Assembly: GCA_030686995.1 (NCBI GenBank)
Contig: CM060698.1
Coordinates: 140,759,106 to 140,823,105, forward strand
DNA: 64,000 bases
Direction of reading: 5' to 3'
DNA from: Artemisia argyi
Taxonomy: Eukaryota > Streptophyta > Magnoliopsida > Asterales > Asteraceae
The translations under genes and the position numbers were made by a program. Shown in pieces: positions 23,854 to 34,700 of the stretch. Numbering within the stretch: the stretch's first letter is position 1; every line of letters begins with the position of its first letter. The notes beneath the pieces were generated by a model that was not told the DNA's origin, made no database searches, and was given only the letters and a program-made list of their open reading frames with translations.

Positions 23854-26469
23854 CTTCTTCCAGAATAGCCTTTGCATGATCTGGGGCCTGGCCGCGTTTC
23901 TTTTGTCGTATTGGAGGGTATCCTTGTCGGATTTGTAGCTTATGTTCTGTGATAGAGCGCGGTACTCCCGTCATATGCTTTGGTTCCCATGCAAAGATTT
24001 CTAGGTTCTTCTGCAAGAGTGCGCATACAGCTGCTTTACCTTTGTCAGATAAAGATCCTCCAATCGAAACTTGTTGTTCCGGATAATCTAGGTGAATAGC
24101 GACTTTTAAATTTTGCGTTTTGTCCGTGCGCTGTTCTGGAGTAGTCTCTGCTTCGGTTGTTACTGCGATGCATTCTCTTGGTGGTACTGTTGTGTTATAG
24201 AGAGTGACAATTCCCCCTTCCACTGGGAATTTAAGCATTCCGTGCGCTGTGGATGGTACCGCGCGCATGGATGATATTCCCAGTCTTCCAATGATACCAT
24301 TGTATGGTGAAGGAGACTTTATTACCATAAAGTTTATCCATGTTGCGGTTGAGTGTTGTTCATCTCCTACAACCACCAACAAGCGTAACTGCCCCATGGG
24401 CCAAATCTTTTCTCCTGTGAATACTGTTAATGATGTTGTAGCTGGTATCAGCTGACTTTGGAGTTCAGGTCGCAGTCTTTTGAAACAGTGATCGTACAGG
24501 ATGTCCGCGGATGCTCCTCCATCAATGTACATGCGGTGGATGTCATGTCCCCCTGTATGTATTTCAATGGTTAGAGGCTCCACGACTGCGTTGTCCGCAG
24601 CTATAGTAGGGAAGGATATCTCTTTTTCTGGAGAGAATTTTTGGCTGACTTTTTGCTTTATCTTGCGTTGCCATGATTGTATCATGTATATAGTATCAGC
24701 TTTTTCCTTTGGGGGTTCTTTACGAGGTGGTCCATCCTGCCTTCTCTAACTAGTTTTTCAATTAGTTGTTTTAGTTGGACACACTCGTTAGTTGTATGGC
24801 CTTTTTGGCCGTGGTACTCGCAGTATCCACTACCTAAGCGCTTTTCCTCTGCAGTGCGCATTGGCGGTGGTTTTGGGAAGTTCGCACCTTCTGTTACAAA
24901 TATTTCTCTCGGAGTTTTAGTGAGAGGAGTATATTTGTCGTTGTCTCTTCCACTGCGATAATTCCTGCTGCGGTTGTTATTCTGATCATTGGATTGTCTC
25001 CGCGGCTGTTCTTGTTGCCTATAGTTTGAATAACCTTTTTTGCTATCTGCAGCAGCTGCTTCTCCTTGTATAAAGGATCTAGTGCGCTTTGTTAACTCGT
25101 CAAAGGTCTGTGGAACTCTGTCATTAAGCTTCCGGATGAGTTCTGGGTTATTGATCCCATTCATGAACCCTGAAATTTTTAGGATTTCAGGACATGCTTT
25201 GACTTGTATGCACTCATCCTTGAAACGTTCCATAAAAGCGCTGGTTGATTCCCCTTTACGCTGTTTCACTCTTGCTAGCTCCACAGGGTTTTTAGCGCAC
25301 TTCTTTCGCTGGGTGAAGTTGAGGCGGAATGCTTTCCGTAACTCCTCAAATCCACCGATGCTCCTACGTAGAAGTTTGCTAAACCATGTGCGCGCGTTTC
25401 CTACTAACGCGGAATTAAACATGTGGCACCACACAGGCTGTGGCCAATTTTCGATAGTTGCGGCTGATTCGAAAATTTTTAGGTGATCGTCAGGATCACC
25501 TGTTCCATCATATGTTTTCACGTTAGCGGGCATGCGCCTGCGTTTGTGGTCTGAGTAATCGCTGATGCGCCGTGTAAATGCATCAATTTTCTGGCGTCGC
25601 CATGGGAGAGACATATCTTCATTCTCTTCCTCGCGACGTCTTCCTATTGACTTCCAGTGTCCTGTTTCTTTATCCTCGTTATCCGAGGAGTCGCTGGAAG
25701 AAGGGTAGTATCTTTTTCGGCGCTTGCGCCGGCTTCTTTCAGAAGAAGAGCTTGAGGAATCTCTGCTTGGAGATCTTCTTCTCCCCAATCTATCTTGAAT
25801 CCTCCTACTCCCAGGTTTGGAAGATCCTTGGCTTGGCGAATATTGAGGCCCTAATCGATCTTGTATTCCCCGACTGCCAAGTCTGGAGTGAACATTGGTG
25901 CGCCTCTCGCTATCTCCTGAATATTGTGAATCAGATATCGTACCCAACCTATCATGGATAGTGGTACGTTCTGTGCGTTTTCCTCGTGGGTGACGCAATG
26001 GTGATGGTTCACGTTCAGAACCAAAATTGAGTCGGGCTTGCAGATTCGCGCTTGCTCTTCTTGCTGCTTCTTCTTGCATGAGGGCGGTTAGGGTTTCATA
26101 ATTTTGGGATACAAAGTTTCCCAAAGTTAGATCGGGTACGTCCTCAGTTGTTGCAAGAGTTTATGCCTCAGTATTAGGCACCCTATTTCGGTCAGGTACG
26201 CCTGGCGGCGCAGTGTTGTTCACTGCGGGTATAGCTTGGTGAGGAGTGGTGAAGAGGGTGCGTTGGAGTTCCTCAATGCTTGGGACCACTGAAGTAATCA
26301 TGGGTAGTTCTAACGCTGGAGGAGGTTGGGTTGTCCCTGCCTCTTGGTGATCAGGTGCGCTGGTTGTTCCAGCAACCTGTCTAGAGGTTGAATCTTGTCG
26401 ATTCTTCCTCTGATGGTCACGTTTTTCTGACTGCGGAGTCCGCTGACTTGAATTCTTATGTTTTGTCAT
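23851..26469 (-). pseudogene. gag-protease-RT start of Tat-like element, inverted right arm
   Basis: Minus-strand counterpart of 3483-6017. Gag starts at 26469 and is stopped after about 102 residues by a TAA (GAA in the left arm) near 26161. The rest of gag reads from 26124 and keeps the CX2HX4HX4C knuckle intact (YHGQKGH). A 46-bp deletion between two AAAGAAC repeats then shifts the frame near 24725, and protease continues in another frame to the RT start. This arm keeps the 130 bp between protease and RT that all four forward units lack (between 23883 and 24011). The two arms carry different lesions. Confidence 0.87.
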
Positions 26470-26493
26470 TCTAGTGCTTGGTTCTTAGTAGGG

Positions 26494-26510
26494 TCCCACG
26501 GATGGCGCCA
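26494..26510 (-). other. primer-binding site, inverted arm
   Basis: Reverse complement of the primer-binding site at 3442-3458, five bases inside the reverse LTR. Confidence 0.8.
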
Positions 26511-26515
26511 CTTGT

Positions 26516-27003
26516 TGATACAAAAGTTGGGCGTACCTGGTTATTGGGCTCTTGCTCTCGTACCAATTCTCTTCTTAGCACTTGTTACCTGCGTACTAAG
26601 AAAATAAAATAACACCGTTAGGCTTATCGAGGGATTGTCTCCCCCGATTAGACTCCGGCGTGAGAGTAAGTAATCGATTTAGGGTTCTCGTAAAGAGTTA
26701 GGGTTTGTATCTCGTACCTTGAATGAGAATCGTGTGATTCTATATATAGGGGCTAAGAAATCGTATTTCTTGCTCCTTACTCTTCGCACGCGTGGTGCTT
26801 ATCCAAGGTAAGGATATCTATTCCATGAATAGATAATCCTTATCGTGTACCAGGTGGGTTGGATTGGGCATTGGGCTTCGTTAGCCCAAAGCATTAATGC
26901 TGCGGCCCATACCATTGTCATGGTAGCCTACTCGTAGTGGGCTTAGGTGTGAGTAATGTTTATCATTTGGGCTCGTGGCCCAAATATAGACTATACGTCA
27001 TCA
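26516..27003 (-). repeat. right LTR of the Tat-like cluster (reverse)
   Basis: 488 bp in reverse orientation, with ATCA/TGAT ends and the TATA box at 26740-26748. It is near-identical to the left LTR with scattered substitutions. Its TGATGACG end faces outward at 27003. Confidence 0.9.
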
Positions 27004-27331
27004 GTATTTATGATTTTTTACCTCTTTGCCAACTAACTTACAGAGTTCGAGCCCACAATTACACGGAATCGAAATATTAAAATTAAGTTTTTAAAAGAAA
27101 AGCTTGTTAATTTGTTGTATCGGCTGACGCACTAGCTAAATCTTAACTCAGTTTGATACCTAGTTAAACTTGACATTGAATTTCAAAAAGTGTATAAACT
27201 ATCTAATACTAATGACCCATATAAATTATTGAAAATGAGCTAATCTAGATTTATATAATAACATGTAATCAAATCTGATTACAAAGCACCAAGTCAGAAA
27301 AAAGCTAAATAATAGTATCATCGTATAAGAG
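27004..27331. other. AT-rich spacer, nothing recognised
   Basis: No ORF or repeat boundary is recognisable between the reverse LTR and the LINE fragment. Confidence 0.6.
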
Positions 27332-27553
27332 AGGCTTCGGGAAAGATTTCCTAGGTTATTTCAATTAGAGAGGCGTAAGGAGGCTCGGGTGGTTGATAGA
27401 GGGAGATGGTGTCAGGGGGTTTGGAGGTGGGAATGGGATTGGGTAAGGGAGCCTAGAGGGAGAGCTTGTGGCGATGTAGTAGAGCTTATGGGGCTTTTAC
27501 AAAATGTTACTTTATCTGTTAATTGTAGGGACTCATGGCGTTGGAATCTTACT
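27332..27553 (+). pseudogene. LINE (L1-type) reverse transcriptase C-terminal fragment, part 1
   Basis: The frame reads RERFPRLFQLERRKEARVVD and continues through WEWDWVREPRGRA to RDSWRWNLT. This is the segment that precedes the zinc-binding domain in plant L1-type reverse transcriptases. It is truncated at the 5' side and interrupted at 27553 by a solo LTR. The frame resumes exactly at 29409 after the 5-bp target duplication. Confidence 0.78.
27549..27553. repeat. target site duplication of solo LTR (left)
   Basis: TTACT here and at 29404-29408 flank the solo LTR. Removing one copy with the LTR restores the LINE reading frame. Confidence 0.85.
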
Positions 27554-27570
27554 TGTGGAAAACTAGAAGG

Positions 27571-27584
27571 GGGGGGGGGGGGGT
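27571..27584. repeat. poly(G) run
   Basis: A run of about 14 G close to the 3' end of the solo LTR, where the related LTR at 44450 has a much shorter C run. Its length is likely variable or a sequencing-error site. Confidence 0.7.
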
Positions 27585-28149
27585 TGAATAGTTTTACGTC
27601 TTTTTCGTTTTGCTTATTTGTAAAAGATAGTTTCTAAGATGAAACTTTCAAATCACTTTAATACATAAATATATAAACTAGTTAATTTATGATTTTGTAT
27701 AAATACTACTTATGTATAATGTACAATTTCAAAACACTTAACTACAAAAGTATAAATACAAGATTTATTAAAGGTTTTATATATACAATGCTTATGTATA
27801 ATGTTTGGAAAGAATATACAATTTCATATATTTTATGTAAGCATATATATGTATAGTAGTGTATAGATATAATTATATGTACTAGGTTGGTTTTTGTAAG
27901 ATTAGTTTTATGAATGGATTTTAGTTTGATCTTTATGTGAAATCAATCATATGCACAATACTATAAATTATGACTATGTGTGAAATGCAAGTAAGTAATA
28001 AATCAAAGAGTGAGAGATGGAAAGATCAAACCGAGACACAAAGGATTTATAGTGGTTCGGCTACAAGGACACCTTCCTTGCCCTACTCCACTCCCCGAGT
28101 CACCTACTCGAGAGTTTTCTTCACTAGATCAAAGACCTCCTTTATGGCG

Positions 28150-28500
28150 GAGAAAACCGTACACACCAATATACACACCAATTTACACACCAATCTTCAC
28201 ACCAATCTACACACCAATCTACACACCAATCTACACACCAATCTTCACACCAATCTACTATTTTCTTCACACCAATCTTCTACACACCAATCTTCTATAC
28301 ACCAATCTTCTATTCTCTTCACACCTTCAAAGTACTAATGTCTTGACACCTTCAAGTCACTAATATCTTTGCAACTTCAATGCACTAGTGTCTTGACACC
28401 TTCAAGCCACTAATGTCTTCACACCTTCAATGCACTAATGTCTTGACACCTTCAAGCCACTAATGTCTTCACAACTTCAATCTACAAATGTCTTCTAGTC
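28150..28500. repeat. 12-bp minisatellite (ACACCAATCTAC) and ~22-bp tandem repeats inside the solo LTR
   Basis: About a dozen imperfect copies of ACACCAATCTAC lie at 28160-28325. Longer repeats of the type CTTCAAGCCACTAATGT then extend to about 28500. The open frames here (His-Thr-Asn-Leu repeats) simply translate the repeat and are not taken as genes. Confidence 0.85.
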
Positions 28501-28905
28501 TTCTCCACTAGAGATCCTTAATTTCTTCACTACAAGCTCCTATTGCTACAATCTCCTATCACCACTACTATCTAACCCTTCTTCTTCACTTCAAGTCACA
28601 CTTCACACTTACAACAATTCTAGATTCTTCAACTAAATCTAGTTTACTAATACATACACCTTATTCACCAAAGTATGAAAGATATACAAGGAAATGTAAA
28701 CAAACAACTTAGATAGCAAGATGATACTAAGTTGTAATACTTCTAATAGAAGTATTCTTCTCTTTGCACTTGAAAGAATGAGGCTTTGGATCACTTGGAA
28801 ACAAAGGCTTATGAAATGATCAAAGGATTTTTAGAATTGAAATGGAGATCTAGAACAGAAAGTTTTTGTGCAAAAAGGTAGGGAAAAAATCCAGGTTTAA
28901 GGTGG

Positions 28906-28913
28906 TATTTATA
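28906..28913 (-). promoter_or_regulatory. TATA box of the solo LTR
   Basis: TATAAATA on the minus strand, preceded by G/C-richer DNA with several GGCCGGCCCC-like blocks (28940-29030), consistent with a U3 promoter. Confidence 0.5.
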
Positions 28914-29408
28914 GGCAAAAGTTTCTGACAGAGGAGCGTGGCCGGTCCCCTTAAAGCATGGCCGGCCCCCTTAAAATTAAGGGGACCGCCCCTTATAATT
29001 AAGGGGGCCGCCCAACTGTAACGGCCAGAAAACTTGTCTTTTAGTGGGGAAAGTTTATTTGGTGAAAAACTAACTGATTTTGGTTAAATATTTGAAATCA
29101 TATATTTAGTATGATTAAAACATTTTTCCTTATTACCAAAAGTGTTTTTCAAAAATATATAATAAGATTATATAATTAAATAAACTTTGTATTAGTTAAT
29201 TAAATACCCCTTTGATCATACATTGCACTAAACACTTTGTTTATTCATACCTTAAGTGATTTGTTGGTGAAAGTGATTATTTATTACTAAATACATGTTT
29301 ACGTCATGATCTTTGGTTTGATTAGTTTAAGTTTTGTGATTATCAAAACATAGAGATATCGGAAGATATGAATAATGTTTTCAGTCAATTATTTATATCA
29401 ACATTACT

Positions 29409-29996
29409 GAAGATGGTAATTTCAAGGTTAAAGACTTAGCTTGTATGGTGGATGACATATGCCTCCGTGTGGGAAATACGACCCAAGAGACACTATGGAA
29501 TAAACTTGCTCCAAAAAAAGTGAACGTTTTTATATGGAGAATGTTGTATGGGAGAATTCCGGTTCGTGTAGGGCTCGACAAAAGAGGAATTGAGTTGGAT
29601 TCTATGTTATGTCCATGTTGTGATGATAGTGTGGAATCGTGTGATCATAGCTTAGTGACGTGTAATATGGCAAAAAGTGTTTGGGACAAAATTTTTGAAT
29701 GGTGGAAGATCAGTCCGGTGAATGTTTTTTCGGCAAATGATTTGTTTCGTTTTAGTGGAAATGTGGCTGTTAAATCGGACTCGAGAGTTTTGTGGCAAGT
29801 GGTAATATGGACAGCTGGATATTTCATTTGGAAAGAACGTAATTCTCGCGTTTTCAAAGCAAAAGTTGCTAGTACTAATAAAATTTTTCATGAAATTCAA
29901 GTTAAGAGCTTTGATTGGGTTTCGAGGAGATCGAAGAAAGCTTCCTTCGAATGGCAGAAATGGTTCATCGACCCATCAAGCTGTAGAATTCAGTGA
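29409..29996 (+). pseudogene. LINE reverse transcriptase zinc-binding (zf-RVT) C-terminus, part 2
   Basis: It continues the LINE frame with EDGNFKVKDLACMVDD and contains the zf-RVT core: WNKLAPKKVNVFIWRM, then LCPCCDDSVESCDHSL and the closing Cys near VTCNMAKSVWDKI. It ends with a stop at 29994-29996 after PSSCRIQ. No stop is seen within this part. The element is a pseudogene because it is 5'-truncated and split by the solo LTR. Confidence 0.85.
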
Positions 29997-31278
29997 TCGC
30001 ATCGCTAAGCTTTTTTATGTGTGTCTGTTCTGATATGATTGGGTCTGCAAGTTTTTCTCAGTTGATCGTATAAAATATGAGCATGTGTTTTATGTGGTTC
30101 AACAACAAATGTTGTCTAGATAGTCTCTGCAGCGCTCCTGGATTTGATTGGGTCTGAGGTTTTGAAATGGTTGGATAAGGAGTATAGGTCAATTGAGTGT
30201 CGTTATAAGGTTGCTGAGAACTGGTATGCATTTGTCCATGTTTGGGTCAGGAGATTGTCGGGATAAGGATGCTGAGAGGTGGGCTGCATTGTGCCTGTTT
30301 GGGGCTGCAGATTGTCGTTTTAAGATTGCTGAGAAGTGAGATGCAATGTGTTAAGATTGCTGAGAAGTGGCATGCTTTGTGACTGTTTGGGACAGGATCA
30401 GATTTTAAGTCAATTTGGTGCCTTTGCACTTTGCTTTTGGATATTATATGCTTACTGTTGGCCATATTTTATATGTGGGTCTGTCTTTGTTGTTCCATGA
30501 CTGTGTGATATCATAGATATAGGACTTTGTTTGGTAATGTTAGTTTTGTTGTTTGGTGTCCCTGTTCTTAATTGTCTTGATTATTTAAAGGGATGCCTTG
30601 TTTTGTTTTATAAAAAATGGATATAGTAAAAAAAAAATAATAACTAATACTTATGGTTGTATAGTAAAAATAATAATAGTAATAGGATATAGTAATAACT
30701 AATACTTACACAAAATGTGCACATGCTTTATTTATAAAAAATGGATATAGTAAAAAAAAATAATAACTAATAGGATATTTCCCTTATTTATTTATTTATT
30801 TATTTATTTTTATTATTATTTTTTTTAATTATTGAAGTTTATTAAAAAAAGAAGCTTATTCCTATACAACCATAAGTAATAGGGATGGCTTGTTTTTACT
30901 ATATCCATTTTTTTTTTACTATATCCATTTTTTATAAATAAAGGGATGCCTTGTTTTGTTTTGTCTTGATTATCATAGAATGGTTTTAGGCCATGTTCGG
31001 TCTTAAAATGGACTAAAACCGATTTTAGTTTAGCCTGTTTCGTGTCAGTTATTAAACTGGCCATTTTAGGACCAGTCCTCAGTCCTAAATGGGCTAATCT
31101 TCATGAAGACCAGTTTCGAGTTAGTTAATAACCATTTTTAGCTAAAGAATGTATTTGCCTATCTTAACTAAGCGAGTTGTGTGTCAAAAAGATGCTAAAG
31201 TGTATATATTCGAAGTTCTTAGGATTAAACAAATTCATTAGTGATTACATTGTTGTCCGAGTTCTTGTTTTTAGGATT
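29997..31278. other. LINE 3' region and AT-rich fold-back DNA, no gene
   Basis: The first ~600 bp are T/G-rich with repeated GTTGCTGAGAAGTGG-type phrases and probably form the LINE 3' UTR, ending in A-rich DNA near 30630. From 30605 to 30970 there are direct and inverted copies of an ATGGATATAGT(A)n block plus TTTA and TTA microsatellites (30780-30835). GGGATGCCTTGTTTTG occurs at about 30590 and again at about 30947. 31010-31130 holds short inverted repeats around TTTTAG motifs. No coding region is supported. Confidence 0.6.
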
Positions 31279-31287
31279 AAACAAATC
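31279..31287. repeat. 9-bp target site duplication of the MULE (left)
   Basis: AAACAAATC here is repeated at 42078-42086. Both copies sit at exactly the same distance (46 bp counted through GGGA) from the conserved terminal block ACATACCAAGGGA, which supports them as the true target duplication. Nine bp is the usual length for Mutator-like elements. Confidence 0.7.
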
Positions 31288-31410
31288 GAACAAAGATCAT
31301 TTGAGGACTAAACATTATTTACATACCAAGGGATCAATCCCCACCTTCCATTCATTTTGATCTAGTGGCTGAGATTTAATTTTACATTTACACTACAAGG
31401 GTATTTTTGT
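31288..31410 (+). repeat. left terminal inverted repeat of the MULE
   Basis: Starts GAACAAAGATCATTTGAGG. The inner block ACATACCAAGGGA, followed by TTTTGATC and TGGCTGAGAT, matches the reverse complement of 41950-42077 with many substitutions and small gaps. The first 46 positions align without gaps to the right end. Confidence 0.75.
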
Positions 31411-31414
31411 ACTC

Positions 31415-31423
31415 TATAAATTA
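31415..31423 (+). promoter_or_regulatory. candidate TATA box of the MULE transposase gene
   Basis: TATAAATTA lies 312 bp upstream of the transposase ATG, just inside the terminal repeat, followed by C/T-rich leader DNA (31490-31560). A CAGG at 31727-31730 directly before the ATG may be the acceptor of a 5'-UTR intron. Confidence 0.4.
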
Positions 31424-31734
31424 TATTTTTTACTCCCATCTCAATTAATGCGTCACTTTTTCACACACACAAAGTGTGTGATTCTTCCTTCTCTCTCATC
31501 TAACCGATTCCTTTAACCAACCACCTCCTTCATCTCGTTCTTCAACAAACCCTAATTTTTGCTTCTCAATTCATTAATTTAGCTCATTCTTCATCCCGTA
31601 CATCAGCTTATCCTAATTTTTTATCGTTTATTTTTATTTAATCTTATTTCCAAGCTTAATTATAGCTCTCTGTTTCTATAAGCTTAATTATAAGCTAACT
31701 TATTCATTTTTTTTTCATCTTATATGCAGGTTTT

Positions 31735-34700
31735 ATGGATTCTTCTACTACTTCTGAAGAGATTGCTGTAAATGATTCTTCTATTGCTTTTGAAGAGATT
31801 GTTGTTAGTGAAGATGTTTCAGCTAAGTATGCTGAGGAGATTGTTGCTTATGAACACGGTGATTTATCTGAATCAATTAAGAGTAAGCTATGTTACTAAG
31901 CTGTTATAAGCTCTGAATATGCCATTTATTTATGTTTTGATTGAGTTAGTCAGTTTTTAAGCTGTTAGTAAGTAGATTTAAGCTCTAAATAAGGCATTTT
32001 GGATATTATATCATATATGATATATCAATATCATATATGATATATCAATATCATATATGATATATCATATATGATATATCATATATGATATTGATATATC
32101 ATATATGATATATCATATATGACAGATCATATATGATATATCATATATGATATAATTAGAAGTTGTGTCTGTGATTTCATTTTTAGTAAATCACTGTTTT
32201 GATTTTTTGTTTAATTGTTTTTTTTTTTTTTTTTTCAGAATTGAATCCTTTGAAAACTCCTGAATCGTTTCCTACTCACTCTAATTTTGATACTCCTGGT
32301 GGAACTGTTTATTATATTCCTAAAGTTCCTGTGGACGTTTTATTGGTTAAGGGCAAAGTTTATAAGTCTATTGATGAGTGCATTGCTGCGTACATGAAAT
32401 ATGCTGCTAAAGCAGGGTTTGTGGTTAGGAAGTCATGCCAGAAAAGGTTGAGGAATGGTACTGTGAAACAAAAGTATTTAGTGTGTAATAGGGAAGGTTG
32501 TCCCAAGGGAATTCATGTTGACACGTTAGACTTAGAGAATAGTGACAAGCAGGTTAGAAGTTCGAACCTACATATCACAGGCTGCAAAGCACGTGTTATT
32601 TTTGATTTGATTCCTGGTACTTCTAAGTACAGGTTGAATGTGTTTGATATTATTCATAATCACGAGCTTGAACGTGAAGAGTATAAGCATTTGTCGAAGA
32701 CTGAGAGGCAGTTAACCTATTCTGAGCAATTGTTCATTGTTAAAGCTGCTAGCGTAAATATAGGTGCAACGAAAGCTCATCACATCTTAACTGGTTTGAA
32801 GGGTTCTTATTTGCTTGTTCATGGAACAACTGTTGATTTTAAGAACTTTTTTAGGGGTGTGAACTGCTATATAGGTGATAGTGATGCGCAGATGCTTATA
32901 TCTAAGATGGAGAATAGGAAGAAGCATGTGCCCGATTTTTCGTTTGATTATTTGGTTGATAATGCTGAGCTTGCGGCTATTTTTTGGGCTGATGAAGTTT
33001 CTAAGTACAACTATAGAGAGTTTTGTGATGTTGTTTCGTTTGATGCTACTTACAGAACAAACAAGTAAGTATTTGTATGTTCAGTATGATATTTTGATTA
33101 TATGATTTTCTATTTAATCTGTTATTTTAAGTATTTTTTTTTTGTTTTTCAGGTACAAAATGGTGTTTGTTCCCTTTATAGCCATAGATAATCATCGGAG
33201 GTGTGTAACAGTCGCAGCAGGCTTGTTGAAGAACGAAACTACAGCTTCGTATATTTGGTTGCTCAAAGCGTTCATAAAGGCGTTTGGTAGGGCTCCAAAT
33301 ATTGTTGTTACTGATCAGGATGGGGCTATGAGAAATGCCATTGAAGCTGAGTTTGCGGGTTCTAAACACAGACTTTGCATGTGGCATATTACTCAAAAGC
33401 TCCCTGGAAAGGTATTTTTCTGCCTTTTTGTTTATCATATGTGATACTTGATTCTATGTGTATTTCTTTTTGATTTATCATATATGATAATTTGAACTTT
33501 TTTTCAAATAATATGTTAAATCATATGTGATACTTGATTCTATGTGTATTTTCTTATTGATTTATCATATATGATAATTTGAACTTTTTTTTCAAATAAT
33601 ATGTTAAATCATATGTGATACTTGATTCTATGTGTATTTCTTATTGGTTTATCACATATGATAACACATATCTATTTTCAAATCATTTGTTAAATCAGAT
33701 GTTATTTGTTTTGTTTACAGATATGTTCTAAAATCTATGATGATACCGACTTTAAAAAAAAGTTTAATCAAATTGTATGGAATATGTATATTGGTCCGGA
33801 GGAGTTTGAGGATAGATGGTCAAAGTTACTGGATGAATTTAGTTTGCAGAATCATAAGTGGTTAACAAAGATGTTTAATATACGTTCGTGTTGGATTCCT
33901 GCTTATTTTATTGATTCCCCCTTGTGTGGTTTGATGAGGACGACGTCTAGATCTGAGAGTGAGAACTCCTTTTTCTCTCATTTTACGAATCAAGGTTCCA
34001 CTCTTATGAATTTTATGAATTGTTTTGAGACGGCAATGGAAAAGCAGAGGCATATACAAGAGAGGCTTGATCATAAGACTATTGATTCTGTTCCGAAGTT
34101 TAGAACCTATCTTAAGATTGAACGTCATGCTTCGAAGGTTTTTACTCGTCCTCTGTTCGAGTTGGTTCAAGCAGAGATTTTTGCAGGCACATGGTATTGT
34201 CAAATAGAAACCAAAAGCTTGGTTGAAGGATCTGAGGTATCTGTTATTAGAGAAACAAAATTTGTTGATGCATTAATGGAGAAGAAGAAAGCTAAGTTGA
34301 GAGAGAAAGCTAGGAAGAGAGTTAAGGATAAAGGTAAGGATAACGATAAAGCTGAAGAAGAAGAGCCAGTTAACCTGTTTTATAGAGTTGATGGATTATA
34401 TAAGGTATGTTGGCTACTTAAAAAATATTTTTTTTTATCATATATGATTTTTTACTACCTTATTTATTTTGTTTTATCATATATGATTTTTTACTATCTT
34501 CTTTCTTTTTTGTCCATTAAGGTGTTGCGTAACCAAGGGGATGGATCAGTTGTATGTTCCTGTCAGCTTTTTCTTCGAGTTGGAATATTATGCAGGCATG
34601 TTTTTTGTGTGTTTAAGAATGCCAATATTGAAGTGATTCCAAGTCAATACATATTGAGGCGTTGGACAAAGAACCTTATACCTGCTGCTTTGAGGAATAA

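Larger units (their letters stand above)
2949..27003. mobile_element. rearranged Tat-lineage Ty3/gypsy cluster: inverted LTR-gag arms around a tandem pol array
   Basis: The cluster is bounded by two 488-bp LTRs in opposite orientation (2949-3436 forward, 26516-27003 reverse), both with the TGATGACG end outward. The left arm (2949-6017, 3,069 bp) and right arm (23851-27003, 3,153 bp) are near-identical reverse complements. Their 84-bp length difference is fully accounted for by a 130-bp deletion in the left arm and a 46-bp deletion in the right. Between them lies a 4,625-bp unit repeated about 3.9 times. Assignment to the Tat lineage of Ty3/gypsy rests on the dual RNase H layout, the CX2HX4HX4C gag knuckle and an antisense extra ORF after integrase. 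The 5-bp flanks (ATTAC left, GTATT right) are not a direct duplication. No 3' LTR follows any pol unit. Confidence 0.85.
27554..29403 (-). mobile_element. solo LTR, reverse orientation (probably copia, SIRE-like)
   Basis: On the minus strand it starts TGTTGATATAAATAATTG and ends TTCTAGTTTTCCACA: TG...CA ends, 1,850 bp, flanked by the 5-bp duplication TTACT. A TATA box (TATAAATA, minus strand, 28913-28906) lies near the middle. The 3' third is homologous to the plus-strand LTR fragment at 44110-44458 (shared CTCGGGGAGTGGAGTAGGGC and TCGGTTTGATCTTTCCATCTC). No internal retroelement genes are present, so it is a recombination remnant. The superfamily is inferred from LTR length and from the copia gag next to the related LTR. 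Confidence 0.82.

Noticed and set aside
27970..28363. Frames with His-Thr-Asn-Leu and Tyr-Thr-Pro-Ile repeats
   Set aside because: Translations of a 12-bp minisatellite inside a solo LTR, open in more than one frame.
31990..32157. Palindrome cluster considered as a bacterial-style operator array or origin
   Set aside because: It lies in an intron of a eukaryotic transposase gene with clear splice sites, and the same motif recurs through all introns of the element.
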